A DNA stretch of 64,000 bases from Streptomyces sp. TN58 (GTDB taxonomy: Bacteria; Actinomycetota; Actinomycetes; Streptomycetales; Streptomycetaceae): assembly GCF_001941845.1 (NCBI RefSeq), contig NZ_CP018870.1:2511001-2575000 (forward strand), read 5' to 3'. Below, piece after piece: positions 8,242-18,948 of this stretch. Position 1 is the first letter of the stretch. Each line of letters opens with the position of its first letter. Both the position numbers and the translations under genes were made by a program. The notes below the pieces were generated by a model that did not search any database, was not told the DNA's origin, and saw only the letters and a program-made list of their open reading frames with translations.

Positions 8242-9204
8242 ATGAACCACAACGCACCCCTCCCCCTCGCCCACCTCACCGGCAACCGCCCCCGCGTGCT
8301 GACCCTCGCACAGCTGCGCGAGCACGGCGTCACCGCCTCCGAGGCCGCCGAGCGGCCGTGGCGGCAGATCCTGCCGGGCGTGTTCCTGCTCCACTCCGGG
8401 CCGGCGACCAGCGAGGAGCGGCTGCACGCCGCACTGCTGTACGCGGGGCGGCGCGGCGGGGGCGAGGTCATGATCACCGGATCGGCGGCGCTGGCCCTGT
8501 ACCGCTTCGCCTCCGCGCCCCCGCTGCTCGCCCTGTCGCACATCGACGTACTGGTGCCGGGCACGCGGCGGCTGCGGTCCACGGGCGACGTACGGATCGT
8601 GCGCGCGCGCACCGCGCCGCGGCCGCAGGAGGTCACAGGGCTGCCCGTGGCACCCGTCGCGCGGGCCGTCGCCGACGCCGTCGCGCAGCTGTCCGACACC
8701 GGCGCCGTACGCCGGCTGCTGAGCGAGGCCGTCCGCAGCGGGCACTGCGAACCGGCCGCGATCGTACGGGAGCTGACGGTGGCCCGGCTGCTGGGCCGGC
8801 CGCACATCGTGGACGCCGTCGAGTCCCTGCTCGCGGAGGGCCGGGCCATGGCCGAGGACCGGCTGTACCACCTCGTGCGCGGCTACGAGCTGCCCGACCC
8901 GGTCTGGAACGCGGACCTGCGGATCCCGGGCGGCCCCCACCTCGGCGGGGTCGACGCGTACTGGCCGGAGCACGCCGTGGCGGTGGAGATCGACACGCGC
9001 GCCCCGCGCCAGGGGGAGGACGAGGAGTGGTCCGAGTGCGTGCGCAAGCGGGAGACCCTGGAGCGGCTCGGGGTGACCGTCGTCCACGTCACCCCGCGCA
9101 AGCTCCGCGACTGGCCCGAGCAGCAGGCCGCGGTCATCCGCACCGCCCTGACGGCGGCCGACGACCGCGAGCCCGCCGCCTACCTGGTGGTGCTCCCCAG
9201 GTGA
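8242..9204 (+). CDS. AbiEi-like winged-helix protein with C-terminal DUF559/Vsr-like domain
   Basis: A 320-residue protein of a type common in actinomycetes. Residues about 10-90 resemble the N-terminal winged-helix module of AbiEi antitoxins (VLTLAQLREHGVTASEAA...PGVFLL, then GSAALALYRF). The C-terminal 90 residues (GGVDAYWPEHAVAVEID...KRETLERLGVTVVHVTPRKL) have the D...ExD pattern and following helix of DUF559/Vsr-like restriction-endonuclease folds. Whether it cuts DNA is unknown, and no AbiEii toxin is adjacent. Its 3' end overlaps the convergent PPOX gene by 25 bp. Start ATG 8242 lacks a strong ribosome-binding site. Family assignment is moderate, function unassigned. Confidence 0.65.
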   Translation: MNHNAPLPLAHLTGNRPRVLTLAQLREHGVTASEAAERPWRQILPGVFLLHSGPATSEERLHAALLYAGRRGGGEVMITGSAALALYRFASAPPLLALSHIDVLVPGTRRLRSTGDVRIVRARTAPRPQEVTGLPVAPVARAVADAVAQLSDTGAVRRLLSEAVRSGHCEPAAIVRELTVARLLGRPHIVDAVESLLAEGRAMAEDRLYHLVRGYELPDPVWNADLRIPGGPHLGGVDAYWPEHAVAVEIDTRAPRQGEDEEWSECVRKRETLERLGVTVVHVTPRKLRDWPEQQAAVIRTALTAADDREPAAYLVVLPR

Positions 9205-10067
9205 GGCGAGTACTCCGGGGTGCTCCACAGCAGCCGCCCCGGGTGCACGGCCTCCACCACCGACTCCACCCGGAAGCGGGTGCGGCGGCCGCCGTCGGCC
9301 GCGAACTCCGTCCGGGCCCGGCCGCTGAGCTGGAGCACGGCGCCGCTCTCCCAGTCGGGGAAGAGCAGTCCGGCCCGCGGGTCGGCCGTCAGGTTGCCCA
9401 GGGTCAGGAACATCGCGTTCCCCGCATAGTCCGGCCAGGCCAGCTCGACCGGCGACAGCACCTCGACGAATCCCGGCAGGCCGCCGCGGTGACTGGCGTC
9501 GGCTCCGTCCGCCTCCGCCGTGGTGGCGACGAAGAAGGTGTCGGCGCGCCGGACGGCACGCACCTGGCCGGGGGTCAGAGCATCCCCGCGGCGCACGACG
9601 CCCGAGCCCCGCGCGACCCGTTCCAGCGGCTGCCGCTGCTGAAGGTACTTGGGGCAGTTGGCGAAGACCTGCTCGGCCTCGACGGCGAAGCCCCGCGGTG
9701 TCGCCGAGAGGGTTCCGTTCAGCCGCATCCGGCGCCGGGTGCGCGGGTCGAGCGCGATGGTCCCGACCCGCGTCCCGTCCGCGGCCAGCGCCTCCGCGAG
9801 GGGATCCCCGGCCGGCACCCCTCCGGCGACGGCGATCCGGTGCGGACCGGTGGCCCGTACGAAGCCGGGCGGGCCGGTGAGCAGGGAGGCCCACATCCGG
9901 CCCGCGCCGTCGGCGGCGCCGACGACCAGGTGTGGCTGGAGCTCCAGGAAGGCCGCGGCGACATCGCGGATGCCCGTACCGATCGAGCGGCCGACGTGCT
10001 CGGCCGGCCCGCGCACGCCCACCCGCTCCTGCACCGCCAGCGACCCCCAGTGGTAAACGCCGCCCAT
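9180..10067 (-). CDS. Pyridoxamine-5'-phosphate-oxidase-family (PPOX, FMN-binding) protein
   Basis: A 295-residue split-barrel flavin-binding protein of the PNPOx-like superfamily. Recognisable segments are an N-terminal helix, GRMWASLLTGPPGFVRA, then NGTLSATPRGFAVEAEQVFANCPKYLQQR and a second half with ADTFFVATTA, HRGGLPGFVEVLSPVELAWPDYAGNAMFLTLGNLTADPRAGLLF, typical of the larger two-barrel PPOX proteins. Its ATG (10067) shares a base with the TAA stop of the upstream VOC gene (TAATG), so the two are translationally coupled. The physiological substrate is unknown. Confidence 0.8.
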   Translation of the reverse strand: MGGVYHWGSLAVQERVGVRGPAEHVGRSIGTGIRDVAAAFLELQPHLVVGAADGAGRMWASLLTGPPGFVRATGPHRIAVAGGVPAGDPLAEALAADGTRVGTIALDPRTRRRMRLNGTLSATPRGFAVEAEQVFANCPKYLQQRQPLERVARGSGVVRRGDALTPGQVRAVRRADTFFVATTAEADGADASHRGGLPGFVEVLSPVELAWPDYAGNAMFLTLGNLTADPRAGLLFPDWESGAVLQLSGRARTEFAADGGRRTRFRVESVVEAVHPGRLLWSTPEYSPHLGSTTR

Positions 10068-10525
10068 TAGAAGAACCCGCAGGTCGGCGCCCCCGCGACG
10101 GGGGCGGGCTCGTTCTCGGCGCCGGTCGGTACGGAGATCTCCAGGCGGGTGCCGTCGGGGTCGTGGAAGAAGATCCCGCCGGAGGCCGCGCCCTCGCCGT
10201 GCGCGACGACGCCCTCGTAGGCGAACGCGACGCCCAGGCCGCGCAGCCGCTCCTCGTAGGCGCGCACCTCCTCGACGGCGCCGGCGGAGAACGCCAGGTG
10301 GTGCAGTCCCGCGGCGGCCGGGGCGTAGGCGCCGTCGGCCTGCTCCCAGAGGGTGAGGACGAGCTCGCCGTCCAGGCCGAGGAAGGCGAAGCGGCGGCCC
10401 TCCTCCTTGCCCTCGCCGATCACCTGGAAGTCGAGGGCGTCCCGGTAGAAGTCGAGCGAGCGCTCCAAGTCGGTGACGTTCAGGCCGATGTGCCCGGTGC
10501 GGAGCTTGCTGATGGCAGTGGTCAT
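10067..10525 (-). CDS. VOC-superfamily (glyoxalase/bleomycin-resistance/dioxygenase) protein
   Basis: A 152-residue protein with two beta-alpha-beta-beta-beta modules: TGHIGLNVTDLERSLDFYRDALDFQV at the start and GLHHLAFSAG...GVVAHGEGA...IFFHDPDGTRLEIS at the end. Likely metal ligands are His12, the His in LHHLAF and the Glu in RLEI. VOC proteins include glyoxalases, ring-cleavage dioxygenases and drug-binding proteins; the substrate cannot be read from sequence. First gene of a two-gene operon with the PPOX gene, divergent from the CGNR regulator across an inverted-repeat region. Confidence 0.85.
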   Translation of the reverse strand: MTTAISKLRTGHIGLNVTDLERSLDFYRDALDFQVIGEGKEEGRRFAFLGLDGELVLTLWEQADGAYAPAAAGLHHLAFSAGAVEEVRAYEERLRGLGVAFAYEGVVAHGEGAASGGIFFHDPDGTRLEISVPTGAENEPAPVAGAPTCGFF

Positions 10526-10558
10526 GACGGGTCCTTCCCCGGAGGCCGTTCCACGAGT

Positions 10559-10588
10559 CTAACCTTCTAAACCCAAGTTAAAGGTTAG
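10559..10588. promoter_or_regulatory. CTAACCTT/AAGGTTAG inverted repeat between VOC gene and CGNR regulator
   Basis: 8-bp perfect arms (10559-10566 and 10581-10588) separated by 14 AT-richer bases lie between the divergent starts 10525 and 10647. TAGGAT at 10586-10591 fits a -10 element for the plus-strand gene. The layout suggests an operator shared by the regulator and the VOC/PPOX operon; this is inference. Confidence 0.5.
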
Positions 10589-10646
10589 GATGGGTGGCGT
10601 CAACCGCTCACGTACCCTTGAGGGGTTAGCGAGCGAGGAGACGGAC

Positions 10647-11207
10647 ATGACGACGGCGGACGCACGGCCCCTGACCGGGGAGCCGATCGCCCTCGACCTG
10701 TTGAACACCCGCTGGATGCGGGAGGGGGAGATCGCCGACCTCTTCGCCGGCGCCTTCGGGCTGAGCCGGGTGGAAGGCCTCGCGGTCTGGCTGGAGTCCA
10801 CCGGCCTGGCCGGCCGCTTCCGGGCCGACGCCCCCACGCTCGTCCACCTGATGACCGCGCGCGAGGCGCTGGCCCGCGCGGTGGCGGACCCGGCCGACGA
10901 GAGCGCCCGCACCCTGGTCGACGCCGTGCTGGAGCACGGCCGCATCCGCGCCACTCTGACGGCCGAAGGACCGGGCGAGCGCGCCGAGTTCGACGACGCC
11001 AGCTGGGGGCCGGCCTGGACGGCCGCCCGCAACTACCTGGAGCTGCTGGCCACCGCGCCCGACCGGATCCGCAAGTGCGCCTCGGAGAGCTGCGTGCTGC
11101 ACTTCCACGACACCTCGCGCAACGGAACCCGGCGCTGGTGCTCGATGTCCGCCTGCGGAAACCGGGCGAAGGCCTCACGCCACTACGCGCGCACGCGCGA
11201 GCGCTGA
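10647..11207 (+). CDS. CGNR zinc-finger (ABATE-domain) protein, putative regulator
   Basis: A 186-residue protein with an N-terminal ABATE domain (GEPIALDLLNTRWMREGEIADLF) and a C-terminal CGNR zinc finger: a CxxxxC pair in KCASESC, then C-x4-C in WCSMSACGNRAKASRHYAR. CGNR proteins are stress-associated putative transcription regulators. Start ATG 10647 has GAGGAG six bases upstream, preferred over the upstream in-frame 10590. It is divergent from the VOC/PPOX operon, and I infer it controls that operon. Confidence 0.85.
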   Translation: MTTADARPLTGEPIALDLLNTRWMREGEIADLFAGAFGLSRVEGLAVWLESTGLAGRFRADAPTLVHLMTAREALARAVADPADESARTLVDAVLEHGRIRATLTAEGPGERAEFDDASWGPAWTAARNYLELLATAPDRIRKCASESCVLHFHDTSRNGTRRWCSMSACGNRAKASRHYARTRER

Positions 11208-11480
11208 CCGGTCGAAATCTGTCACACCCGCATCGGCGAACATCCCCGGCAGGGTCCTGACTTGAGGCCATCAAGTCGACAAATCAACTCCTCGACCTCG
11301 ATGGTTCGCACCACTGCGCCCTGATACGGCCCCACTGGCGGATTCCGTTCGGTGGCGGGTCTCCGCCACTGTAGGTCTCGGTCGATGACATCCCTCCCCA
11401 AAGACCTGTCGCTTGAGGAAAGCTGACCGGTCATCCGGCACCGAAATCCGGACCGTATCTTTCACTTACCAGGGATGCTG

Positions 11481-14400
11481 ATGACCCTCGAATCCCCCAG
11501 CTCCATACCCGGGGCCAGACGCGTCGCGCGCGTCGCGGCCGCGGCCGGCCTGGTCGCCGCCCTCGCGGCGACCGGCGCCGGGCCCGCGTTCGCGGCGACC
11601 GGCGCGGACACCCCGGGCACCTCGCCCGCGGTCAAGTCCGCCGACCAGAAGCTCGGTTCGGCCGACGTCGAGCTCCTCCAGGAGGCCAAGGCCAAGGGCG
11701 AGGCGAACGTCACCGTCATGGTGGCCACCGCCCCCGGCCAGACCAAGCAGGTCGCCGACCAGCTGGACGCCGTCAAGGGCGCCTCGGTCGGCCGGACGTA
11801 CGACAACCTCGGCTACGTGCGCGCCACCCTGCCGACCGGCCAGGCGGAGGCCGCGCTGAAGGCGGCCGCCAAGCTGTCCTCGGTGCACGGCATCGACCTG
11901 CGCCACGAGATCCAGCTGCCGAACCCGCGTCCCGACGCCGACCGGGAGACCGGCACGGTCAAGAAGACCGCGGCCGAGACGTACCCGGCGCCGGACAGGA
12001 ACACGCCGGCGAAGAACCCGTACAACCCGTCCTTCGAGACCGGCGCGGTCGACTTCGTCGCGAAGAACCCGCAGGCCGACGGCCGCGGCGTGACCATCGG
12101 CATCATGGACTCGGGTGTGGACCTCGGCCACCCGGCCCTGCAGAAGACCACCACCGGCGAGCGCAAGATCGTCGACTGGGTGACGGCCACCGACCCGATC
12201 ACCGACAACGACGGCACCTGGCGCGCCCAGATCACCCCGGTGACCTCGGCCGGCGGCACCTTCACCGCGGGCGGCCAGAGCTGGAAGGCGCCCGAGGGCA
12301 GCTTCCAGTGGAGCCGGTTCAGCGAGTCGATCACCGCCACCGGCGACATGGCGGGCGACGTCAACCGGGACGGGGACACCACCGACCGGTTCGGCATGCT
12401 CTACGACGCCGCCGCCGGCACCGTCCGCGTCGACACCGACCAGGACGGCGACTTCACGAACAACGAGCCGATGAAGCCGTACAAGGACGGCTACCAGATC
12501 GGCTACTTCGGCACGGACAACCCGGCGACCGAGGTCGCCGAGCGGATCCCGTTCGTGATCGAGATCCGCAAGGACGTCCCGATGGACCCGCTGGGCGGGG
12601 ACTGGGTCGGCAAGAAGGCCGACTTCGTCAACATCGGCATCATCGAGTCCGAGCACGGCACGCACGTCGCCGGCATCACCGCCGCCAACAGCCTCTTCGG
12701 CGGCAAGATGAACGGCGAGGCGCCCGGCGCCAAGCTCGTCTCCTCGCGCGCCTGCTCCTGGTCCGGCGGCTGCACCAACATCGCGCTGACCGAGGGCATG
12801 ATCGACCTCGTCGTCAACCGCGGCGTGGACATCGTCAACATGTCGATCGGCGGCCTGCCCGCGCTGAACGACGGCAACAACGCGCGCGCCGAGCTCTACC
12901 GCAACCTCGTCGACACCTACGGCGTCCAGCTGGTCATCTCGGCCGGCAACTCCGGTCCGGGTGTGAACACCATCGGCGACCCGGCCCTCGCGGACAAGGT
13001 CATCTCCGTGGGCGCCTCGGTCTCCAAGGAGACGTGGGCCGCCAACTACGGCTCCGGCGTCAGCACGAAGTACAACATGTTCCCCTTCTCCTCGCGCGGT
13101 CCGCGTGAGGACGGCGGCTTCACGCCGACCATCAGCGCCCCCGGCGCGGCCATCAACACCATCCAGACCTGGCTGCCCGGCGCGCCGGTGAAGGAGGCCG
13201 GCTACGGCCTTCCGGCCGGTTACGGCATGCTCCAGGGCACCTCGATGGCCTCGCCGCAGGCGGCGGGCGCGAGCGCGCTGCTGATCTCGGCCGCGAAGCA
13301 GCAGGGCATCAAGCTGACCCCTGCCTCCCTGCGGGTCGCCCTCACCAGCTCCGCGAAGAAGATCGACGGCGTTCCGGCGCACGCGCAGGGCTCCGGTCTG
13401 ATCGACGTCGATGGCGCGTGGGAGTCCATCCAGCGCGACGCCAAGGCCAACGAGTTCACCGTCAAGGCGCCGGTCGACACCGCGATCGACCAGTTCCTGA
13501 AGACCCCGGGCTTCGGCACCGGCCTGTACGACCGCGAGGGCGGCCTCAAGGTCGGCCAGAAGAAGGTCTACAACGTCGTCGTCACCCGCACCACGGGTGT
13601 CAAGTACGGCACCCGGCACGACCTGAGCTGGCGCAACAACGACGGCACCTTCAAGGTCGTCGGCGGCTACGACTACGTCACCCTGCCGCTGAACAAGCCC
13701 GTCACCATCAAGGTCGAGGCCAACGCCAAGACCGCCGGCGTCCACAGCGGCATCCTGCAGCTGGACGACGAGACCACCGAGGGCATCGACAAGCAGATCC
13801 TCACGACCGTCGTGGCTTCCGCCCCCCTGGCCGCGCCGGCGTACTCCCTGTCGCAGTCCTCCACCGTGCAGCGCAACTCGCACAAGTCGTACTTCGTGAC
13901 CGTGCCGCCGGGCGCCAAGAGCCTTGAGGTCGCCCTCGGCGGTCTCGCGGCGGGCGCCCAGACGCGCTTCATCGCGATCCACCCGTACGGCGTGCCGGTC
14001 GACCCGACGGCCACGACGAACTGCTACCCGAACTACGACAACCCGGCGAACACCTGCCGCCCCGACGTGCGCTCGTACCCCGAGCCGACGCCGGGCGTCT
14101 GGGAGATCGAGGTCGAGGCCCGGCGTACCTCGCCGGTGCTGGACAACCCGTTCAAGCTGGACGTCTCCGTGCTCGGCGCGGCCTTCGACCCCGCGGTCAA
14201 GGTCCTGCCCGAGGTGAAGCAGGGCACCCCGGCCGCGGTCCAGTGGAGCGTCAAGAACGCGGGCGCGGCCATCACCGGCGGCAAGCTCAAGGGCGGCCCG
14301 CTCGGTTCCGCGAAGGTCGCCAAGCCGACCCTCGCCAACGGTGAGACCCACACCACCGAGATCGCGGTGCCCGCGGGCACCTCGCGCCTCGACGTCGCCA

Positions 14401-14804
14401 TCGGCAAGGTGTCCGACACCGGCGCCGACCTGGACCTTGAGGTCTACAAGGACGGCGTCAAGGTGGGCTCCGCCGCCGACGGCGACTCCGAGGAGGCCGT
14501 GAGCCTGGTGAACCCGGCCGCGGGCACCTACACCGTCAAGGTGATCGGCTACGCGATCCCGTCCGGCTCCACCACGTACGACTACCGCGACGTGTTCTTC
14601 TCGGCCGCCCTGGGCTCCGTCCAGGTCGACGAGGCCGCCGCGGTGAACCTCGCCACCGGCGCCACCGCGCAGGTCTCGGCGAACGTCCTGGTCACCGGCG
14701 CGGCCCCCGAGGGCCGTCAGTTCTTCGGCCAGGTCGAGCTGCTCAACGCCCGCGGCACCGCCGCCGGCACCGGCAGCGTGCAGATCGAGAAGGTCCTCCC
14801 GTAG
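11481..14804 (+). CDS. Secreted subtilisin-like serine protease (S8 family)
   Basis: An 1107-residue exported peptidase. The N-terminus has a twin-arginine-free Sec signal (RRVARVAAAAGLVAALAATGAGPAFA), then an inhibitor-like propeptide, then the split S8 catalytic domain with Asp210 (IMDSGVD), His392 (EHGTHVAG) and Ser588 (GTSMASPQAAG). The 182-residue D-to-H spacing marks a large-insertion subtilase of the TPP II-like kind. The C-terminal part is beta-rich with a PPC-like module near 960-1060 (DTGADLDLEVYKDG...AGTYTVKVIGY). ATG 11481 is chosen because AGGG at 11471-11474 is suitably spaced for it, whereas ATG 11475 abuts that site. It probably digests extracellular protein during growth or differentiation. 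Monocistronic. Confidence 0.92.
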   Translation: MTLESPSSIPGARRVARVAAAAGLVAALAATGAGPAFAATGADTPGTSPAVKSADQKLGSADVELLQEAKAKGEANVTVMVATAPGQTKQVADQLDAVKGASVGRTYDNLGYVRATLPTGQAEAALKAAAKLSSVHGIDLRHEIQLPNPRPDADRETGTVKKTAAETYPAPDRNTPAKNPYNPSFETGAVDFVAKNPQADGRGVTIGIMDSGVDLGHPALQKTTTGERKIVDWVTATDPITDNDGTWRAQITPVTSAGGTFTAGGQSWKAPEGSFQWSRFSESITATGDMAGDVNRDGDTTDRFGMLYDAAAGTVRVDTDQDGDFTNNEPMKPYKDGYQIGYFGTDNPATEVAERIPFVIEIRKDVPMDPLGGDWVGKKADFVNIGIIESEHGTHVAGITAANSLFGGKMNGEAPGAKLVSSRACSWSGGCTNIALTEGMIDLVVNRGVDIVNMSIGGLPALNDGNNARAELYRNLVDTYGVQLVISAGNSGPGVNTIGDPALADKVISVGASVSKETWAANYGSGVSTKYNMFPFSSRGPREDGGFTPTISAPGAAINTIQTWLPGAPVKEAGYGLPAGYGMLQGTSMASPQAAGASALLISAAKQQGIKLTPASLRVALTSSAKKIDGVPAHAQGSGLIDVDGAWESIQRDAKANEFTVKAPVDTAIDQFLKTPGFGTGLYDREGGLKVGQKKVYNVVVTRTTGVKYGTRHDLSWRNNDGTFKVVGGYDYVTLPLNKPVTIKVEANAKTAGVHSGILQLDDETTEGIDKQILTTVVASAPLAAPAYSLSQSSTVQRNSHKSYFVTVPPGAKSLEVALGGLAAGAQTRFIAIHPYGVPVDPTATTNCYPNYDNPANTCRPDVRSYPEPTPGVWEIEVEARRTSPVLDNPFKLDVSVLGAAFDPAVKVLPEVKQGTPAAVQWSVKNAGAAITGGKLKGGPLGSAKVAKPTLANGETHTTEIAVPAGTSRLDVAIGKVSDTGADLDLEVYKDGVKVGSAADGDSEEAVSLVNPAAGTYTVKVIGYAIPSGSTTYDYRDVFFSAALGSVQVDEAAAVNLATGATAQVSANVLVTGAAPEGRQFFGQVELLNARGTAAGTGSVQIEKVLP

Positions 14805-14822
14805 CACCTTCCGCAGAAGGAC

Positions 14823-14863
14823 CCCGAGGGGGCGGCGCTCTTGGCGAGCACCGCCCCCTCGGG
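14823..14863 (+). terminator. Hairpin terminator after S8 protease
   Basis: 18-bp stem (14823-14840 with 14846-14863, one G-T type mismatch) and 5-base loop, 18 bases beyond the protease stop. Confidence 0.85.
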
Positions 14864-14902
14864 CCGTTCCCCGGCGTGCGTTTTCGGCCCCCGGTCGATC
14901 AT

Positions 14903-16148
<1,246 letters not shown>

Positions 16149-16165
16149 TCCACCGCAGGCACGAA

Positions 16166-16199
16166 GGGAGGGCGGGCGCCGTGCGGCGCCCGCCCTCCC
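16166..16199 (+). terminator. Hairpin terminator after asd
   Basis: Perfect 15-bp stem (16166-16180 with 16185-16199) with a GTGC loop, 17 bases past the asd stop. Confidence 0.85.
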
Positions 16200-16341
16200 G
16201 CCGTGTCAGGGCCGCGTCAGGGCCGGCGCGGCGGTCCGGAAGTTCCACGGCCTCGCGTTCGCCCGTGGATTACTCAGGGGCGGCGGCCCTCACCCCGTGG
16301 AAGGATGTCCGGGCAACGTCACCATCGAAGGAGATGACCGC

Positions 16342-18933
16342 GTGCCAGGCACGAACCTCACCCGTGAAGAGGCTCAGCAGCGTGCGAAGCTGCTCACCGT
16401 CGACTCGTACGAGATCGAACTCGATCTCACCGGTGCGCAGGAGGGCGGGACCTACCCGTCCGTGACCACCGTGCGCTTCCAGTCGGCCGAGGCCGGGGCG
16501 GAGACCTTCATCGACCTGGTCGCCCCCGCGGTGCACGAGGTCGTCCTCAACGGCAAGTCGCTCGACGTCGCGGCAGTCTTCCGCGACTCGCGGATCGCCC
16601 TGGCGCACCTCGCGGCCGGAGCCAACGAGCTGCGCGTCGTCGCGGACTGCGCGTACACCAACACCGGTGAGGGCCTTCACCGCTTCGTCGACCCGGTCGA
16701 CCAGCAGGCCTACCTCTACACCCAGTTCGAGGTGCCTGACGCGCGGCGGGTCTTCGCCAGCTTCGAGCAGCCCGACCTGAAGGCGACGTTCCAGTTCACC
16801 GTGACGGCCCCCGAGGGCTGGACGGTCATCTCGAACTCCCCGACGCCGGCGCCCGCGGACGTCAAGGACAACGTCTGGCGCTTCGAGCCGACCCCGCGCA
16901 TCTCCTCGTACATCACGGCGCTCATCGTCGGCCCGTACCACTCGGTGCACAGCTCCTACGAGGGCCCGAACGGGCAGAGCGTGCCGCTCGGCATCTACTG
17001 CCGGCCCTCGCTCGCCGAGTTCCTCGACGCGGACGCGATCTTCGACGTGACCCGGCAGGGCTTCGACTGGTTCCAGGAGAAGTTCGCCTACGACTACCCC
17101 TTCGCCAAGTACGACCAGCTGTTCGTGCCGGAGTTCAACGCGGGCGCGATGGAGAACGCGGGCGCGGTCACCATCCGCGACCAGTACGTCTTCCGCTCGA
17201 AGGTGACGGACGCGGCGTACGAGGTGCGCGCGGAGACCATCCTCCACGAGCTCGCCCACATGTGGTTCGGCGACCTCGTCACCATGGAGTGGTGGAACGA
17301 CCTGTGGCTGAACGAGTCGTTCGCCACGTACACGTCCATCGCGTGCCAGGCGTACGCGGAGGGCTCGAAGTGGCCGCACGCGTGGACCACCTTCGCCAAC
17401 TCCATGAAGACGTGGGCGTACCGGCAGGACCAGCTGCCGTCCACGCACCCGATCATGGCCGACATCCGCGACCTCGACGACGTCATGGTCAACTTCGACG
17501 GCATCACCTACGCCAAGGGCGCCTCGGTCCTCAAGCAGCTCGTCGCCTACGTCGGCATGGACGCCTTCTTCAAGGGCGTGCAGGCGTACTTCAAGGCGCA
17601 CGCCTTCGGCAACACGCGTCTGTCGGACCTGCTGGGCGCCCTGGAGGAGACCTCGGGCCGTGACCTGGCCGCCTGGTCGAAGGCGTGGCTGGAGACGGCC
17701 GGCATCAACGTCCTGCGCCCGGAGATCACCACCGATGCCGACGGCGTGATCACCGCCTTCGGCATCCGCCAGGAGGCGCCGCCGCTGCCCGCCGGGGCCA
17801 AGGGCGAGTCCACCCTGCGCCCGCACCGCGTCGCGGTGGGCCTGTACGAGCTGCGGGACGGCGCGCTCGTGCGTACCGACCGGATCGAGCTGGACATCGA
17901 CGGCGCGTTGACGACGGTGCCGGAGCTCGTGGGCCGCGCCCGCCCGGCGGTCGTCCTGCTGAACGACGACGACCTGTCGTACGCGAAGGTCCGCCTGGAC
18001 GAGGAGTCCCTCGCCGTGGTCACCTCGCACATCGGCGACTTCACGGAGTCCCTGCCGCGCGCCCTGTGCTGGGCCTCGGCCTGGGACATGACCCGTGACG
18101 GGGAGCTCCCGACCCGCGACTACCTCTCGCTGGTGCTGTCGGGCATCGGCAAGGAGTCCGACATCGGCGTCGTGCAGTCCCTGCACCGGCAGGTGAAGCT
18201 GGCGATCGACCTGTACGCGGACCCGGCGTGGCGCGAAGAGGGCCTGGCGGCCTGGACGGAGGCCACCCTGGAGCACCTGCGTGCGGCGGAGCCGGCCGGC
18301 GACCACCAGCTGGCGTGGGCGCGGGCCTTCGCGGCGACCGCCCGTACGGAGGAGCAGCTGGCGTACCTGTCGGCGCTGCTGGACGGCTCGGCCGTCGTCG
18401 AGGGGCTGGCCGTCGACACCGAGCTGCGGTGGGCGTTCCTGGAGCGGCTCGCCGCGACGGGCGTCGCCGACGAGGCGGCGATCGCGGCGGAGCTGGAGCG
18501 GGACGCGACGGCGGCCGGCGAGCGCCACGCGGCGACGGCGCGGGCGGCCCGCCCGACGGCCGAGGCCAAGGCCGCGGCGTGGGCGTCGGTGGTGGAGTCC
18601 GACGACCTGCCGAACGCGGTGCAGGAGGCGGTGATCGGCGGCTTCGTCCAGACCGACCAGCGCGAGCTGCTGGCCCCGTACACCGCGAAGTACTTCGCGG
18701 CGGTCAAGGAGGTCTGGGAGACGCGCAGCCACGAGATCGCCCAGCAGATCGCGGTGGGCCTGTACCCGGCCCTCCAGGTCTCGCGGGAGACCCTTGAGGC
18801 GACGGACGCCTGGCTGGCCTCGGCGGAGCCGAGCGCCGCGCTGCGGCGGCTGGTGTCGGAGTCCCGGGCGGGCGTGGAGCGCGCGCTGAAGGCCCAGGCC
18901 GCCGACGCCGCCTCCGCTGCCGCTCAGGCCTGA
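16342..18933 (+). CDS. pepN: Aminopeptidase N (M1 family), copy 2
   Basis: An 863-residue M1 metallopeptidase paralogous to the gene at 5479. The GAMEN exopeptidase motif (NAGAMENAGAVT), zinc motif HELAH at 302-306 and third ligand Glu in LNESFATY are intact, followed by the helical C-terminal domain. GTG 16342 is preceded by GAAGGAG (16327-16333); the nearby ATG at 16334 is out of frame. HELAH and LNESFATY are closer to the usual M1 consensus than the HEMAH and LKESFADF of copy 1, so this may be the housekeeping enzyme. Cytoplasmic, no signal peptide. A 116-bp palindromic repeat follows the stop, as after copy 1. Confidence 0.95.
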   Translation: MPGTNLTREEAQQRAKLLTVDSYEIELDLTGAQEGGTYPSVTTVRFQSAEAGAETFIDLVAPAVHEVVLNGKSLDVAAVFRDSRIALAHLAAGANELRVVADCAYTNTGEGLHRFVDPVDQQAYLYTQFEVPDARRVFASFEQPDLKATFQFTVTAPEGWTVISNSPTPAPADVKDNVWRFEPTPRISSYITALIVGPYHSVHSSYEGPNGQSVPLGIYCRPSLAEFLDADAIFDVTRQGFDWFQEKFAYDYPFAKYDQLFVPEFNAGAMENAGAVTIRDQYVFRSKVTDAAYEVRAETILHELAHMWFGDLVTMEWWNDLWLNESFATYTSIACQAYAEGSKWPHAWTTFANSMKTWAYRQDQLPSTHPIMADIRDLDDVMVNFDGITYAKGASVLKQLVAYVGMDAFFKGVQAYFKAHAFGNTRLSDLLGALEETSGRDLAAWSKAWLETAGINVLRPEITTDADGVITAFGIRQEAPPLPAGAKGESTLRPHRVAVGLYELRDGALVRTDRIELDIDGALTTVPELVGRARPAVVLLNDDDLSYAKVRLDEESLAVVTSHIGDFTESLPRALCWASAWDMTRDGELPTRDYLSLVLSGIGKESDIGVVQSLHRQVKLAIDLYADPAWREEGLAAWTEATLEHLRAAEPAGDHQLAWARAFAATARTEEQLAYLSALLDGSAVVEGLAVDTELRWAFLERLAATGVADEAAIAAELERDATAAGERHAATARAARPTAEAKAAAWASVVESDDLPNAVQEAVIGGFVQTDQRELLAPYTAKYFAAVKEVWETRSHEIAQQIAVGLYPALQVSRETLEATDAWLASAEPSAALRRLVSESRAGVERALKAQAADAASAAAQA

Positions 18934-18948
18934 CGGCTCGCGCCGTAG

